Shown one piece after another: positions 36,244 to 54,263 of a DNA stretch of 64,000 bases; positions within the stretch are counted from its first letter, which is position 1; every line of letters begins with the position of its first letter. Origin of the DNA: Buddleja alternifolia (Eukaryota > Streptophyta > Magnoliopsida > Lamiales > Scrophulariaceae). Location: NCBI GenBank assembly GCA_019426215.1, contig CM033404.1, positions 3,906,001 to 3,970,000 of the forward strand, given 5' to 3'. The notes beneath the pieces are model-generated. The model was not told the DNA's origin. It saw only the letters and a list, made by a program, of their open reading frames with translations, and did no database searches. A program made the position numbers and the translations under genes.

Positions 36244-37134
36244 TTTCTCTATGCTTAGTTGACGATTTATGTGTTCAAATGACGGAAATAGCCTTGTGTT
36301 AGTTCATGCATGAAGTGTAGGGCCAAATAGCCAATTGTGTATAATAAATAATACGGCTCGATCATTGACTCGAGATGTATCCACAAGTTTGATTGAGTTC
36401 GATTCCTTTAACATATCATATGATTTTGGACAATATTACTAGTTCGGTTCTTTCATTTCGAATCATGTTACATTTTATATTTTATTTACTTATATGTATG
36501 TCGAGTGTGTAAATTCTATTTATAACATGCATATAAGTAAATAGAATAAACGATGAAATATGATTTGTAATAGAAAATTCAATTTGCAATTTTAGAGGTA
36601 TAATCATTTGACAAAAGTTCAATATTTTATGTTCAATACGATAAGCATATATACATGTCAGCTCGAAATCAATTCAATTATTTAAAGTATCACAAAATAT
36701 ACTTAAAAATATCAATTATTCGAGTTTGACTTGTAACTGATTCAAATAAAATTTGTTTGAGCAATGAGTTAAGTTCAAATTCAATTTTTGAAGATTATAA
36801 CATTTCAAAGAAATTTGGATAATACTTACTCTACTCGAATGTAAGATAGAGTCCAATAGTTTGAGCGTAAATTATGTGCCTATTTCTCTCACACAAGCTA
36901 ATAAAGAGAATCGTATACAATATAATTTATTGTATGAGATATAAACACTAAAATTATTTGACTCGATCTAACGTAGACCTTTTCTCGACTCGACGAATAC
37001 AACTAGGGAGGTGTGCCACGTGAATGTGCCGCAATTGCAGGGTTAATTTGGGAAATGTCAGAAATGATTTAAGACATAGAATTTGCTTGTGGCGGTGGTG
37101 ACTCATGACTGGTAACGCTTGGAGATAAGAAAAA
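36244..37134. other. Far upstream region of NIR
   Basis: AT-rich with no genes. 37012-37022 has GTGCCACGTGA, a G-box word. Confidence 0.4.
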
Positions 37135-38560
37135 CAGAAAAGTCTGAGACTGAGCCTATAGTGTTGAGTATTGGATCTCTCGGCAGCACATAGAGCTGCA
37201 CTGGGGGTCCCCTGTCCTTAGACACTTAGATAAATAATTATTATTATTTTCAAACTATATAAATATTTATAATTTTTTTAAAATTTAATGATGTTATAGC
37301 ATTATGCTGTATTCGTTATGTCTATATTATATTATTCATTGGCAGCACTCTTCAATCTTCATGATTAAGTCTCTTTTTATTATAATGATAATACATCATA
37401 GATATTTATTTTATTATATATGTATAGACATCTAAAACTCTCGATTCGAAAATTCATGCATAACTCCGATCATACACGATAACTGCATATAATTCATATT
37501 AAACCTATATTTTTAAGAAAATTTAAAACACATAATTGTGTACGAATAAAATAAATTACGAGATGAAACACGATCTAAAAATAGAGATTTAAAATGATAA
37601 GTTTATTCTACTATTGTCCTTTCAATTGCTCGTATATTTAATAGAAAAGTCTCGGCCTATAATTTGAGTATTGGATCTCTCGGCAGTACATTGAGGTGCA
37701 TTAGGGGGTCCCCTGTTCGTAGACAAGTAAGATCTATAAAGCACGGACACTTCAAAAATTATTTTTGGGCGGTGTCGTGCGCGTGTCGGACACGACACTC
37801 CTTCGACACTCCTCCTTCACGTGTTGGACACTTCTAATCCGTGTCCGTGGTTAAAAAAATAAAATAGAAATTCGGACACAGTGTCGGATACGACCAGATG
37901 AGTGTCTGACACGGTGAGGACACAGTCAGGACACGGCTATGTCACTTTTTATAAGATACTAAAATTTTGGGGGGTCAAATTGTAAATAAAAACTTACCAA
38001 TTTTCTAAATCTAATAAAAACTTACCAATTTTTTATAAGACACGGATTTGAACAATAGAGTATTTATTTTTGTTATATCATATTATGGATTGAAAACATG
38101 TTTATTGTTATATTTAGTTTATGTTTATATTTTTATTTTGTATTTGTTATTGATAAATAGTTGAATTATTTGTAATATACATAGTTTTACAAAAAAATAA
38201 GTAAAATATAAATTTATATATAATATATATAAAAAAAATTGGACAGCCTTATCGTGTTCTATGTTTTTTTTAAAATACCGTTCCCTATGTCCTTGTCAGT
38301 GTCGCCGTATCCGTATCGGTGCATCATAAAGTAAGATATATAATAATAATTATTATTAAAATTTAACGATGTTATGCTGGTTTCTATTGTCTATAACCAT
38401 ATATAATAATACTAGTCACAGTCAGTACCCTTCATGATTAAGTTTCTAATTTATTATAATAAATATATCATGTCACAATTAAATAATCTTTTATGCACAT
38501 ATAGACGTGTAAATTTCCATCGCCGATTTATTAGTCTCAAAAGGTATATTATCTGACCTT
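37135..38560. repeat. Tandem duplication (~520-bp unit), second copy interrupted by an insertion
   Basis: Copy 1 (37135-~37640) and copy 2 (~37645-38560) share AGAAAAGTCT, then a well-kept block TTGAGTATTGGATCTCTCGG and GGGGGTCCCCTGT, then AATTTAA-GATGTTAT and TTCATGATTAAGT. Copy 2 is split by the insertion at 37737-38330. Confidence 0.75.
37737..38330. mobile_element. Insertion with GGACAC-rich ends and a ~15-bp TSD
   Basis: Flanked by AAGTAAGATCTATAA and AAGTAAGATATATAA, which match at 14 of 15 bases. The left end AGCACGGACAC and the right end GTATCGGTGCATC are weak inverted copies. Both ends are full of GTGTCGGACACG-like words with a purely AT-rich middle. Family unclear; non-coding. Confidence 0.55.
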
Positions 38561-38829
38561 CCATGCATGACGACCCCTTCAAATTTTCTATGTCAAATAT
38601 TGTTGTCGTCTTCTATTACACTTTATATATAAATAATATGTGTATAAAATATTTTTTTAAATATAAATTTTATATGAATTATTTACATTTATCAGACATT
38701 CATAATATACAATACAAAATACAACACCATTTTATAATAAAAAAATCTCATGTGCATGACCACTATACATTGTTTTCGTCATTTTTTTTATTTTAAATTT
38801 TTTTATAAATATATTGTGTATAAATAAAA
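38561..38829. other. AT-rich gap
   Basis: No gene or delimited repeat. Confidence 0.5.
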
Positions 38830-38838
38830 TAAAATAAA

Positions 38839-39229
38839 GGGGTAAAGACCATTACCTACCCAAACTTTGCGAATTTTTACACATTTTGAAACTTTTTTAC
38901 ATTTTGGAACTTTTTTTTTTTTAACACTTATCTACCCGAGCTTTGCGTGTTTATCACTTTTTTGATATTGGCATATTCCAGCGGATAAACAAATTTTTCT
39001 TTTTACAATTTCTTATCCATTTTTTTTTTTTTACACCTTTTGATCTAAATTTTGTTGTTTTACACTTTTTTATTTCACCCGCCGGAAGTGTTGAAACTGC
39101 GGCGAAATATTCTGCTGGAATATTAAGAAAAGTGTAAAATCAACAAAGTTTGGGTAGATAAGTGAAAAAAAAAATGTTTCAAAAAGTGTAAAAATTCACA
39201 AAATTTAAGTAGGTAATAGTCTTTACCTC
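38839..39229. mobile_element. Mutator-like MITE, 391 bp
   Basis: Left end GGGGTAAAGACCATTACCTA and its inverse at the right end match over ~53 bp. Flanked by TAAAATAAA at 38830-38838 and 39230-39238 (9-bp TSD, though in a simple AT-rich context). Non-coding; internal poly-T tracts. Confidence 0.78.
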
Positions 39230-39292
39230 TAAAATAAAATAAAATATGAAACACTATTTGGAAACAAAAATTTGAACCCCTAATATTATCTA

Positions 39293-39688
39293 CAATGTTT
39301 TAAAAATCGGACCGGACCGGCCGGTCCGATCGGTTAAAACTGGAACCGATCATCAAATCGGTCCGGTTATGTGAAAAAACCGTTCGGGGGTCAAAATCGG
39401 TTGAATCGGACAATTTTGAAAATTTTGAAATTTAACCTTTTAAACTCTAAAATTCTGAAATTGACCCATTTAAAATCTAAAAATATGCAATTGGCCCCCA
39501 AAAATATAGGAAATACATATTTTTTTCTTCATATTTTCATATTTTATATATTTAATAGTATATTAATTATTATTTATTGCGTAATTATGACGTCATTGGT
39601 TCGACCACGGTTAACTCGACGGTTGAACCGATGACCCGTGATCCGGTCATTTTTCTGATTGTTGTCCGGACCGATTTTCAAAACACTG
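39293..39688. mobile_element. hAT-like MITE, 396 bp, with CCGGACCGG-rich ends
   Basis: Left end CAATGTTTTAAAAATCGG and right end CCGATTTTCAAAACACTG are inverted. The perfect 8-bp TSD ATTATCTA is at 39285-39292 and 39689-39696. Ends hold repeated CGGTCCGG/CCGGACCG words. Sixty-three bases downstream of the previous MITE. Confidence 0.85.
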
Positions 39689-39696
39689 ATTATCTA

Positions 39697-42600
39697 TTCG
39701 CCTATTGTCCTTTCATTGCCCATATTTTATATTTGCATTTATGGAACGTTTGGGGTCAACGGAAGACATGTATCATACAATTCTTGAATGGGGCACACAA
39801 TTCATTATTTTTGTTTTCACCTTAGCGAAGGAGTATTACGATTTACTCGTCAAGTCAAAATGGGTTTACCATTTAATACTTTTTTAAATAAAAGATTAAC
39901 AGATGATATATAACATTCGTCACGGTAAAAACCATGATAATGATAGTGTGGGTATAACATTGCCCCACTAAAAAGTGAAGGGTCAAGACTCAACAACCGA
40001 GCCGCCGCCTCAATGTTTTTATATATACAAAATAATAATCGTGATGCAATTATGCAACTTGCCAATTATATCTTTCTGATGTTTTGCGAGCTATAATTTC
40101 GAATATACTCCATTATTCTTTAAAGAAAAAGTCTATTTTCCTTTTATTTTTGTTTGTCTCAAATAATTGTCTTATACTTTAAAAAGAATATATTATTCAC
40201 TCGTCTAAAAAAAATGTCCTTTTAACTTTTGTTTAGAAATTATCAAAAATATATTATTTCTCAAAAACACTCTTTCCATAAAACAAAAGATAGCAAATAA
40301 CATTACATTTTAAATATATCATGATTTTAATTTAATTATGACTGATGTCTATTTTCCCTGTGTATAACTATCTTTCCCTAAATTCGATTGTTGTTTTACA
40401 GGAAAAAAAATGAATTATATATTCTTCAATTAAAATTGAGGATAATATTGTAGTAAGATAAGAAAACAAATATATATATATATATATTTTAGTAAGTGGC
40501 AAACATTTGAGAAGACAAAAGTGGAGTATTATAAAATATTGATTATGTCTTTCCATTTATAGTTACTAACAATCTTACTAACAATCATAAATCATACTCC
40601 TATATGATCATAATATGTCCTATAAGACAAATAAATTTAATTTAATTTATTTTGGTAATATAAGACAAGTTTATACACTTTTTTGTTTCCATAATTGAAG
40701 GGCAATTAGGGATATATGATTGAGTAATATTTTAGAGAGAGAGAGAAACCTAAAATTGTAGATATTATGTTCCAGTAGTTTTTAGACAACGTTATGACTT
40801 CTAAATAGTTTGTTTATATGGTTGTATGTTACGAAATGAAAAACTAAAATAGATGTGTGAAATTAATATAAATGTTTCTCAAATTAATTCTACATACATA
40901 CGCACATTTTTCTCTATATTCATCATTTTTCCAACTAAAATTCATTTTCTCAAATCTCAACCAATATAAAATGTAAAAACAAAAGTTATGCCACAGTGGG
41001 ATCTGTATATATATTTAACAGCCAAGAGTCAGATTATGTTACCCAACCATTCATGTGCATTGCAACTCATTCAGAAATAAACTATTTTATTTAACGAAAT
41101 AACAAAAGAAATTATAGAAACATACTTTTTCTGTACAAGCTGATTATTATATTCATACCGCAATACATAAATTTGGTTCCATTCAATGTATCGGAACATA
41201 TAGTTTATCGGAAAACACTTGCATAAATCGGATCTTAAACCCCTCTCATGTATTTCGTGACTGGAAAAAAACACATCACATATTTTTTATTTAAAAAACA
41301 AGTGATATGTAATGTATTTTTTTTCCAGCCAAGAGGCACTTAAGTGGAGCTTAAAATCCAATCTATACAAGTATTTCCCTTTATCTATTACAAGACCAAA
41401 AATTTTAAATCTATATATATAATAATTAAAACAAGAAGATAAGGTAAGAAATTCATGTGGCCCTCGATGCAACAAGATTATATTTCCTTTTTTTTCATTC
41501 TCTCTTTTTTAGATTTTCCGTAATGAGACTAATCTCTCCGTACGGACGGACTGTGTTTGTAGTCGGCTCAAGAAAAATTGTGTATGTGAGGGCATTGAAC
41601 ATGATGAAAGATAATTTGAGCTACTCGATATTTGATTCAAGATCGTTTGGTAAAAATTCATTCGAGATCGGTTTGTTAACATATCAAATCAAATTTAAAC
41701 AATCTTTTGTGTGTTCGATAAGTTTGAAGTTTGTTCTGAGCTCGACTCAATTAGTAAAAAATGATGAAATACGTGCAAAAAATCAAGCTACTCAAACTCG
41801 ACTCGTGTTTAACTCAATTAAAGCTCGTTTGAGCTTGATTCGATTAACAATCAAACCAAACTCAAACACTAATTTTGAAACTCGATAATAATTCAAACAA
41901 ATTTGAACAACAGATTGTTCAATTCGACTCGATTAGTTTACATCCCTAAACACAAGACAACCAGTTAAATAAATCAATTCCCACAAAAAACTCAATACTG
42001 GACAAGTCTATAAACCAACCAAAAGTACATTGCAACATCCCGTTCCTTGTTTCAGGGGTGATTCGAACTCGAAGGTGGACATGGTCCAATAAAATTGGTT
42101 TATCAAATGGAAAATCATTGGATGCCTGTGATTAATGTGGTTTTAATCATCTTTTAATCATTATATATTTTGCATTCAACTGTGTTTGGTGGGCCAGCTC
42201 CATTGACCCGTTCCACCTCAAAATATCCCCTTGTCTTAGTGGTGCAAAATTGACTTAATACACTTAGCAAAAAGAACACAAAATTGACTTGATACCCCAA
42301 CTTAAATGAGGTCCGACGTTCATAAACATTACACTAAAGGCATTTTAGGAATTTGCATCTAAGATGCCCCCAAAAATCACATATTCGGTATGTGGGTCGG
42401 AAAATTTTTGACCACTTTGTCGAATCTCCATCATCGACATTGTAAAGTGGACTTGATTTGCCCTTATTGCAGCCAAGAGCAGCAAACGGACTTGCATGTA
42501 TTATTGCACAAACTTGGTTTGTACGTTTATCACATTGGATTTTCGGTTTTATATGATGTTTCGTTCCCAATTTATTATATGCACGCCACATGTATAAATT

Positions 42601-43160
42601 TTTTTCTAAAATATACAAGTGGCGTAAATTTTACACGTGACATGTGCATATAAAATGGAAATGGAATATGAGATGAAACTCAATTTTGGAATAGGAATCT
42701 TTTGTAGCATGTCTATGAATGTTAAAACCCAATCATACATATAAATATATATATGCCATATCCGAGACAAGAAAATTATATGCGTAATGACAAAGGGCAA
42801 ACTAACTTAATATTCTCATCTTTGCAACTTCTCGTGGACAAGTATATAGAAACAAATACAACGTGAGCGATCAAGAGGAAGAAAAAGACGAGTAAAAACG
42901 CACCCGAGAGTCAACCTTCCTACAAAAATGGCGGGCGAGAAGAGTGCAAAGCAATGCGCCCCGCTGAGATCCCCTGGAAATGCTGTAAACTAATGCTATG
43001 TTTGGTTCTTGGATTTTGGTGAGGAAAATAAAAATGAGAGATTAAAAAAAAAAAAATAGCACAAAGTACAATTGTTTGAAGCCACAAGAACTTCTTTTTC
43101 CCCTTTTTCTCACCAAAATCCAACAACCAAACACAACCTAAAAGAAAACCAGAACTCAAC
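39697..43160. other. Long gap downstream of the fucosyltransferase gene
   Basis: AT-rich. 41560-41950 has GAGCT/CGACTCGA words and ends in TAGTTTACATCCCTA, a truncated hAT-type MITE end. A (GA)n run lies at ~40738. The last part is fucosyltransferase 3' UTR. Confidence 0.4.
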
Positions 43161-47788
<4,628 letters not shown>

Positions 47789-47794
47789 GAACAC

Positions 47795-49871
47795 ACGAAT
47801 TGGTGGAAAAACAGCTTTTGATTTTTAGTCGTGTACAACAATTGGAGTCATTTTGGTTTGAAGAATCGAATCGAACAATTTTTATGTGGATTTGAGAGGT
47901 TTAAGGAGTGGTATTAAGTGAAGATGAAAAAGGGTTCGTATATGTGTTTGTTGTTTCTTATGATTCAATATCTGGAAGTCCACACCCCTATGTAAGCAAG
48001 CGAGAGTTCCAATATGATTCAATATTCTGCCAAAAAAAATCGACTTTTTTTTTTTATAAATTTCGAGTAGAATCGGCTTCGGTGGCCTACCACCTGTGAG
48101 GATATATTTTCGGAACCAAAGTTGAAAGTTGCTTACAAAGTCGGCTCTACCACGGGCCAGGATATGGGCCTTCGGAACCAAAATCGTTTTCAAAGTCAGC
48201 TTCGACAATCTACCATGAATCAGGATATACCTTCGGGATTAAAATCCCTTATAAATTATCCACCAACATTCAGAACCTTGTGTTCGTTCCTCACCAAATG
48301 AGCTAGAGTCGCGTTTGTTCCTTACCAAATGAGCTAGAGTTACAATCTGATTCAATAGTTTGCAATTTTTATTTTTAGGATCTTTTGTTTCTTGGTTTTA
48401 TTTAGCTTTTTCCTATTCATATGTTATTTTTGGGGGGTTTATTTGATTTATAAGAGTTCAGCTATAGCGGTCCAATTTGGAAATTGTCATTTTCCAGCTC
48501 AGAAACTGATATTACAGTTGTTGATAATCTAGCCATGTCTCGATTCAGGTCGAATCCAAATCGGGTCGGATCCGAACAGTGAGGCAGTGAGGCAGTGAAG
48601 CTTGTTTAAAGGATTAATTTTGAACTTTTGCGCCTGATACCTTAGAAAGTATAACATTTTACAAGTAAACAAGAATCAACAAATAATATTGAAATTTCAA
48701 TTTTCTTTTTTCATTGAGAAAAGTATTGAGGATTTCTTAAACCAACAATCATTATAGGATTTTATGGCGAAGGTGGATGCACTTCTTTCGAAATTTCCCC
48801 AGTTTCAAGTCACTTTTAAAATTTCATCACATTTTCACATATTAGATCATTTTATAGGTCAAATACATGTATATAAAATCCATAGACGCATAAATACAGA
48901 GACCAGGATAGATATTCTGGAGACTTGCATGTGACATTAATAAATTCATGAATATGATTAATTTGGAGATTCATTCATGCAGGAAGTTGGAAATGACCAG
49001 CAAGTCAAGCCGGCTTTGACATGAAAGCCGGCTCAACAATAGCTCGACACGAGCTCGAGGTTTCACGATCTCAATCTCGTAGTCAAACTGAGCTTGAGCT
49101 CTAATACGTGTGTTCAGAAGCTCACGAACTTTTACACAAAATAAGGTGTGATGCTATTGCTTTCTCCGGAGAATTGATTTCACCTGATACTTGACTTGGG
49201 AGGCAAGATTTTCCAGGTAAAAATTATAAGGATATAAGGACACTATTACTTTACTATACTGCAAATTTGCTTTATAAAGGAAAAGGAAGAAAAACAATGG
49301 TACCTCCAATAATGCTTACAGGGAAAGGAACAAATAAATTCCAGAACCATAGCAGTATAAAAAAATTCAGAATAAATGATGGGGAAAAATCTCGAGATGC
49401 CCCATCGAAGCTGTATTATATGATGCATTTGCAGAATATTTCAATATTACATCAAGACATTCAGAAGGCATAACCGCATAAATATGGTCTACAAAAATAT
49501 ATACGTCTGGCCATGTTAGCAATCCACAAACCCAGTAATAAACTACAGCCAAACTCACAAAATCGAGACCATGAACCGTATATTTAACCTACATATTAAT
49601 AAATCATTTACATCTCATCATCCATAATATGCCTAATTCAAAGGGAGGGGGAAGGATTTCTCTACTTCTATATTTCTTTTACGTCTAATCTACATCTCAT
49701 TTACTGATACGAAAATGAACTCATGCAAGTGCTAAAATTTCTATTCCTAACTGTATTGTGATTTATAGTGTCCTCGGAAATCACCTGGAATCTGGCTTGC
49801 AACTGTTCCTTCATTTAGGTAGTGGCACCATGGCCATCTTTCACAAGCAACTTCCCCTGTCAAAAAGAATT
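47795..49871. other. Gap between the fucosyltransferase and COR27-like genes
   Basis: 48060-48240 contains about three ~60-bp diverged repeats (CTACCA-GAG--AGGATAT, then TTCGGAACCAAA). 48285-48345 has ACCAAATGAGCTAGAGT twice. 49000-49120 has CGAGCTCGAG words. No gene. Confidence 0.45.
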
Positions 49872-52384
49872 TCAAGTTGGAGGATAATCAAAGCTCTCGA
49901 AGTCTGGATAGTCTGTTGAAAATTTCTTTGAAGGCACAATCTGAAAAAACATGTTCAATGATCATGAACAGATCTAATAAATTGTTGTACATAATAAGAA
50001 TTGCTAACAGAAAATCAATTCCAGAAATTACTTGATCTAGACTTGAACTGTCCTCTAAAGCTGTCCTCGGCTTTTTTGCTGGAGACTCGACATTTGATCT
50101 ATTTTGATTTTCATTATCCAAAAAGTTCTGACCCGTACCCTCTGCACGAAACCCAATATGTGAGCAGTTTGAAAATAAAACAAATAAAAAGGATGGTGTA
50201 TCCTCAAGTCTACTTCTCTGAAGGAAATGAGGTGTACATTTAGATAAAAACTCATAACCATAAAGTATATTCGCAGAGAATTTAGGATGCCACCTCTTCC
50301 TAAAACGAGAAATAATAAAGAATAAGACCCGGCGATTGACAAGGAGAAGTTCAAATCACCTCTTTCCAAGTCAAATAAATCACCCTGGTGTGGATTATTG
50401 GAAGAAAATTTGTGCGCAAATGTTGCTAATCCATGAGATATAATCACTTTCTCAGGTTTCTCTGTACTGAGGAGCTTCAGAGATTCCAGCATATTAGGTG
50501 ATGGTTGAAGACAATGCGATCCCTTTCGTCTGAAAGGATAAGTAGCTGGACTCTTTAGAGGATTACGGGAATCAGCTGAGGTGGTAGAAAGAGGCCCATT
50601 CCTTTCATACTTAAACTTTTGCCAACAGCCATTTCGTAAAACGGTAAACTGGTAAAGACAAAAGAAACATATAAATTTCCATTTCGTAGAATACTTTTTT
50701 TTGCCCATGCAATCAGGACAGAGAATTGAACAGAATAAGACATTAAATACGGGCCTCCAAATTAGTTCCCAAACCTGTTCAGTGGCATTATGAACTTTCA
50801 TCAACCGCTTTTTAGATCTATTCATGTCTATCTGCTCCTGCTCGGAGCACTGTGCAAACAAACCCTTTGACTGGCGAAGCTGTTTGACAAATGACACTTC
50901 CAAATCATTAAGATACAAGTTGTGCTTTTCATCTGTCCATGTTGTGCAGTTAACCTGTAGAAAGAAGGAGTTTGAATATTCTTTAAACACACAGACAGAA
51001 TTATAAAAATCATGAACAATTGCATTTCAGTATCAGAAAAACCCAGCAGCAAAGGACCTAGCAAAGGAAAATCAGCCCACTTCAGAAATGATTAAAAACT
51101 GTCTAAAACTCAGGTAGTTTCCGACAACTTAGTTTGGTCATTTCAAAAATATTTAAAAACAACTTAGTTTGGTCATTTCAAAAATATTTAAAAGACCTCC
51201 AAACTCATATTAAACCGGTTTAATTCATTCCAATTAAAGGATGCACAGCTAGCAACAACTATGTACCATATAGAGAAGCCTCTGCTAATATGCCACTCTA
51301 ACAATAGTTTCACAAAATGCTCCATTTAGTTGTCATTGGATTTAAGTTCTGCCTTGGTTTGATAATTAACTACAACACGGCAAGTCGAGCACACACATAT
51401 ATAAATAAAAAGTAGTTGATCACAAAACACAATCAGATTAAATAAACACTATCAGCATACTTTCAATGCCTCACCAAGTCACCTGGTTGTTATCCTTCTT
51501 TCCAATAATTGACCCGTTCATCAAATGTGCAATGCAATTCTATAGACGAAAAGGATGCTAATCATTACTATGTCCAGTCTACTGCCTAGAAGCTTCAACT
51601 ATCGATTCACATTCAGTTAAAACCTTAGAATTTTCGGAAAACATCTCTAGGACCTGACATAAAAATCCTAATTCTTTCTAATTTTGTCTCGTTATTATTA
51701 GTAACACGCAAACAAAAATCCGTACAAAATCGTAAAGGATAGATTAGTTTCCAAGCAGAAGTGAAATTCAAACATCACAACAACATGTTCGGGAAGTATT
51801 TAACATTCATTACCACCACGAAGAAATTCAGATCAGTTATTTCCAACACCACAACACATTTTAATGTCACAAGATATATAAGCCACAATTGAGCCAAATA
51901 AACTAAACGCCTCCATTAAATCGTCCAATCCATAAACTATGGTTAGATAGTTCTTCTTCTCTCCTTTCAGTGTAAAACAATCCACACCTTACCTTTTCAA
52001 TAGCAGTAAAGCTCACACAAAAATCTAAGAAATCGCGCTAAATCATACAAGCTATACTGCATAATTCAATCAACACATACCTAAAAAACCTTCACAATCA
52101 AACAACTAAACATCAGATCACGTACAATACAGCCACACATAACTACAGCATCGTACAGACACAAATTACAAAAGAAAAACAGAACGAACACCACATTATC
52201 CATCGTAAAATCGCCAAAATCAAAAATTAATCGAAAGATTTACCGGCGTTACTTTCTCAGAGCAGCGCAAAATATCCTTGCAATTCTCAGCAGTCAAAGC
52301 TGACGCGTCCGAATTCCACCGAGCCAACTCACCGTCGCAACCTATCCTCGGCGGCGGAGCCTCCAATCGCCGATTTGCTTCCAT
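49872..52384 (-). CDS. COR27: COR27/COR28-like cold-regulated circadian protein, 5 exons
   Basis: COR27/COR28 are small nuclear proteins that link cold and light signals to the circadian clock, repressing clock and photomorphogenesis genes with COP1/HY5 partners (family knowledge). Exons: 52244-52384, 50775-50954, 50360-50648, 50032-50141, 49872-49940; 262 aa with consistent phases. Family blocks in order: WTDEKHNLYLNDLEVSFV (~53-70), VLRNGCWQKF (~110-119), GQNFLDNEN, then AKKPRTALEDSSSLDQIVP (~225-243), which includes a basic KKPR patch typical of the family's C-terminal end. The rest is low-complexity and poorly conserved, as expected. Start taken at 52384 (MEANRRLEAPPP); another in-frame ATG at 52411 would add nine residues. 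Identification rests on these four blocks, not on a full alignment. Confidence 0.8.
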
Positions 52385-52482
52385 ATACCAAAATATCTCT
52401 GTGCTTATCAAACCGATAAAATCTGAAAAGGAAAATAGAGAAGAAAATGAATAAAAAAACCCTTTGCAAGAAACTTCGTTTT

Positions 52483-52505
52483 AGAGAGAGAGAGAGAGAG
52501 AGAGG
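52483..52505. repeat. (GA)n microsatellite in the COR27-like 5' leader
   Basis: A run of GAGAGA followed by GAGGCGG and further GA-rich sequence about 100-140 bp upstream of the COR27-like ATG. It reads as a CT repeat on the gene's strand, common in plant 5' UTRs. Confidence 0.8.
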
Positions 52506-52509
52506 CGGT

Positions 52510-54150
52510 TGAGAGAGAGGCGGTGAGAGAGAAAGTGAAGTCAAGGATGGCTCCACATTGAAGCGCTTTTTACACAGCGGTGGAGTGCCATGTCAGATTA
52601 GATGGATAATAATATCTTCGGCAGATGCCAGTCAGATATTTTTCTCTAACACACAGAGCTTGATATTTTGTTTTCACTCCACGTTTTTTTTGGTTCTGTG
52701 ATAAGGGTGTGGGCCATTCACCATTTTGAGAAGTTTGGCCTAATCCAACAATAGGCCAAGGCCCCAAATATGAATTCCTAACTTATTCGATTTTTTATCG
52801 AGCTTTAAAAACGATATTTGTGAAAAGAGGATGTCAATCTTGAAACCGATAATTGAGAAGCTCTCTTGCACGTTATGGGTGCTTCGTGTTCGCATCAACA
52901 CTTTGATTTGATTGATTGAGAAGATTCGCAGCATGTTGAGCTTACCTTGTATGCTGACCTTTCGACGTGTGTGGGGTGGGGGCGGATCAATCGGCCGATC
53001 TCTTGATAAAATTTGGGATGCACCAAAGCCGGCACTACTTGGCCCTGCACGTTGACTACTTACTCAGATCTGTTGGGTTAGTTCACTACGGTAGCACCCT
53101 TCTTTTTGAATTAAAAAAAAGAAATTGGGTTTGATTTGATTATTAATTAATTTATGCACTAATAATTTGATATTTTTATACGTACTTTACATTTTTTACT
53201 AATTCAATCGAACTTGAATCGGGTCTCAAATCTTATTTGATAATTACATTAAGCTATTTGAGATCAAACAAGATTTTATAGAGTTGTCGATTTATTTTTC
53301 ATCCATGTACATAAAAGAGTATTATTACGTTTGTCTCGTGATACGTCACTTTTTTTGGAGGCACATCATAATTATAACTTAGTCTTAAACTATTAATTAT
53401 AATTCGGTCTCGACATAATTAATTTAGATTCCACTCTATTCGATATGGACAAAAAGTTTGTATACTTTTTTCACACACTACGGCAAATTAATCTCTACCA
53501 AATCTTGATATTTTTTATCCTATAACTTCATCATGTGAATCTTGAATTCTTAATTTGAACAAGATCTTTCTAGTTCCATGATGTAATGACAAATTAATCC
53601 TTGAGACAAACTAGAACAATTTATTTGTGTTGCTTTCACATTTAAAGCTCATGTTACTATAGCTATAACTCATTACCCATGCATGGTCCCAATCTTCAGA
53701 TGTTGTATAGTTTCCCCTTAAGGATTTTATTTTCACCATGATGTTGATTTTTATTGTTCAATACTTCAATTCGTTACAAGTGTGTTTGGAGCAAATGTAA
53801 TTGCCCCAATTTATTTTATGTTTACATCCATTAAATATTTCCTGGGTAGTTAGATCTTAGATATATAACAATTGACAATGAACGGTAATTTTACTGAAAT
53901 TTATTGATTACAAAATAATCGAATGCACGGCAGTAAATTAAACATGTGGTACAAGTTTACATGTATAGTATGTACGAAAAATTTAATTACCCCTTATATT
54001 TAGAAGCGTTTTGGACTTTTAAGCTATTTTTCATGGATTTCGTCTAAATATCCTAAATATTTACAATTATTCATTCATTATTGTGGTAAATATTGCTTTT
54101 GCTTGTCCCAGTTCTCAGTTCTCACTTTTCATAGGCACCAATTGTCGACC
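52510..54150. other. Upstream of the COR27-like gene, no further gene
   Basis: Holds the COR27-like promoter side, then AT-rich sequence without recognised elements. Confidence 0.4.
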
Positions 54151-54240
54151 AAAAAAGCTTGGTTTTTTTATCAAAATAATACAAATTTTTAAAAAAATCT
54201 AAAAATAATATAATTTAAAAATAATTATAAGAATAATATA

Positions 54241-54263
54241 AGACGGCATCTCATATGCCGTCT
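54241..54263. repeat. Terminal hairpin motif of the foldback element (left)
   Basis: AGACGGCAT, five bases, ATGCCGTCT: a 9-bp perfect stem with a short loop. Two damaged copies follow at ~54300 and ~54349. Confidence 0.8.

Noticed and set aside
41990..42100. A tRNA- or SINE-like block (GAGTTCGAATC on the minus strand resembles a B box)
   Set aside because: No matching A box at the right distance, no cloverleaf, no TSD.
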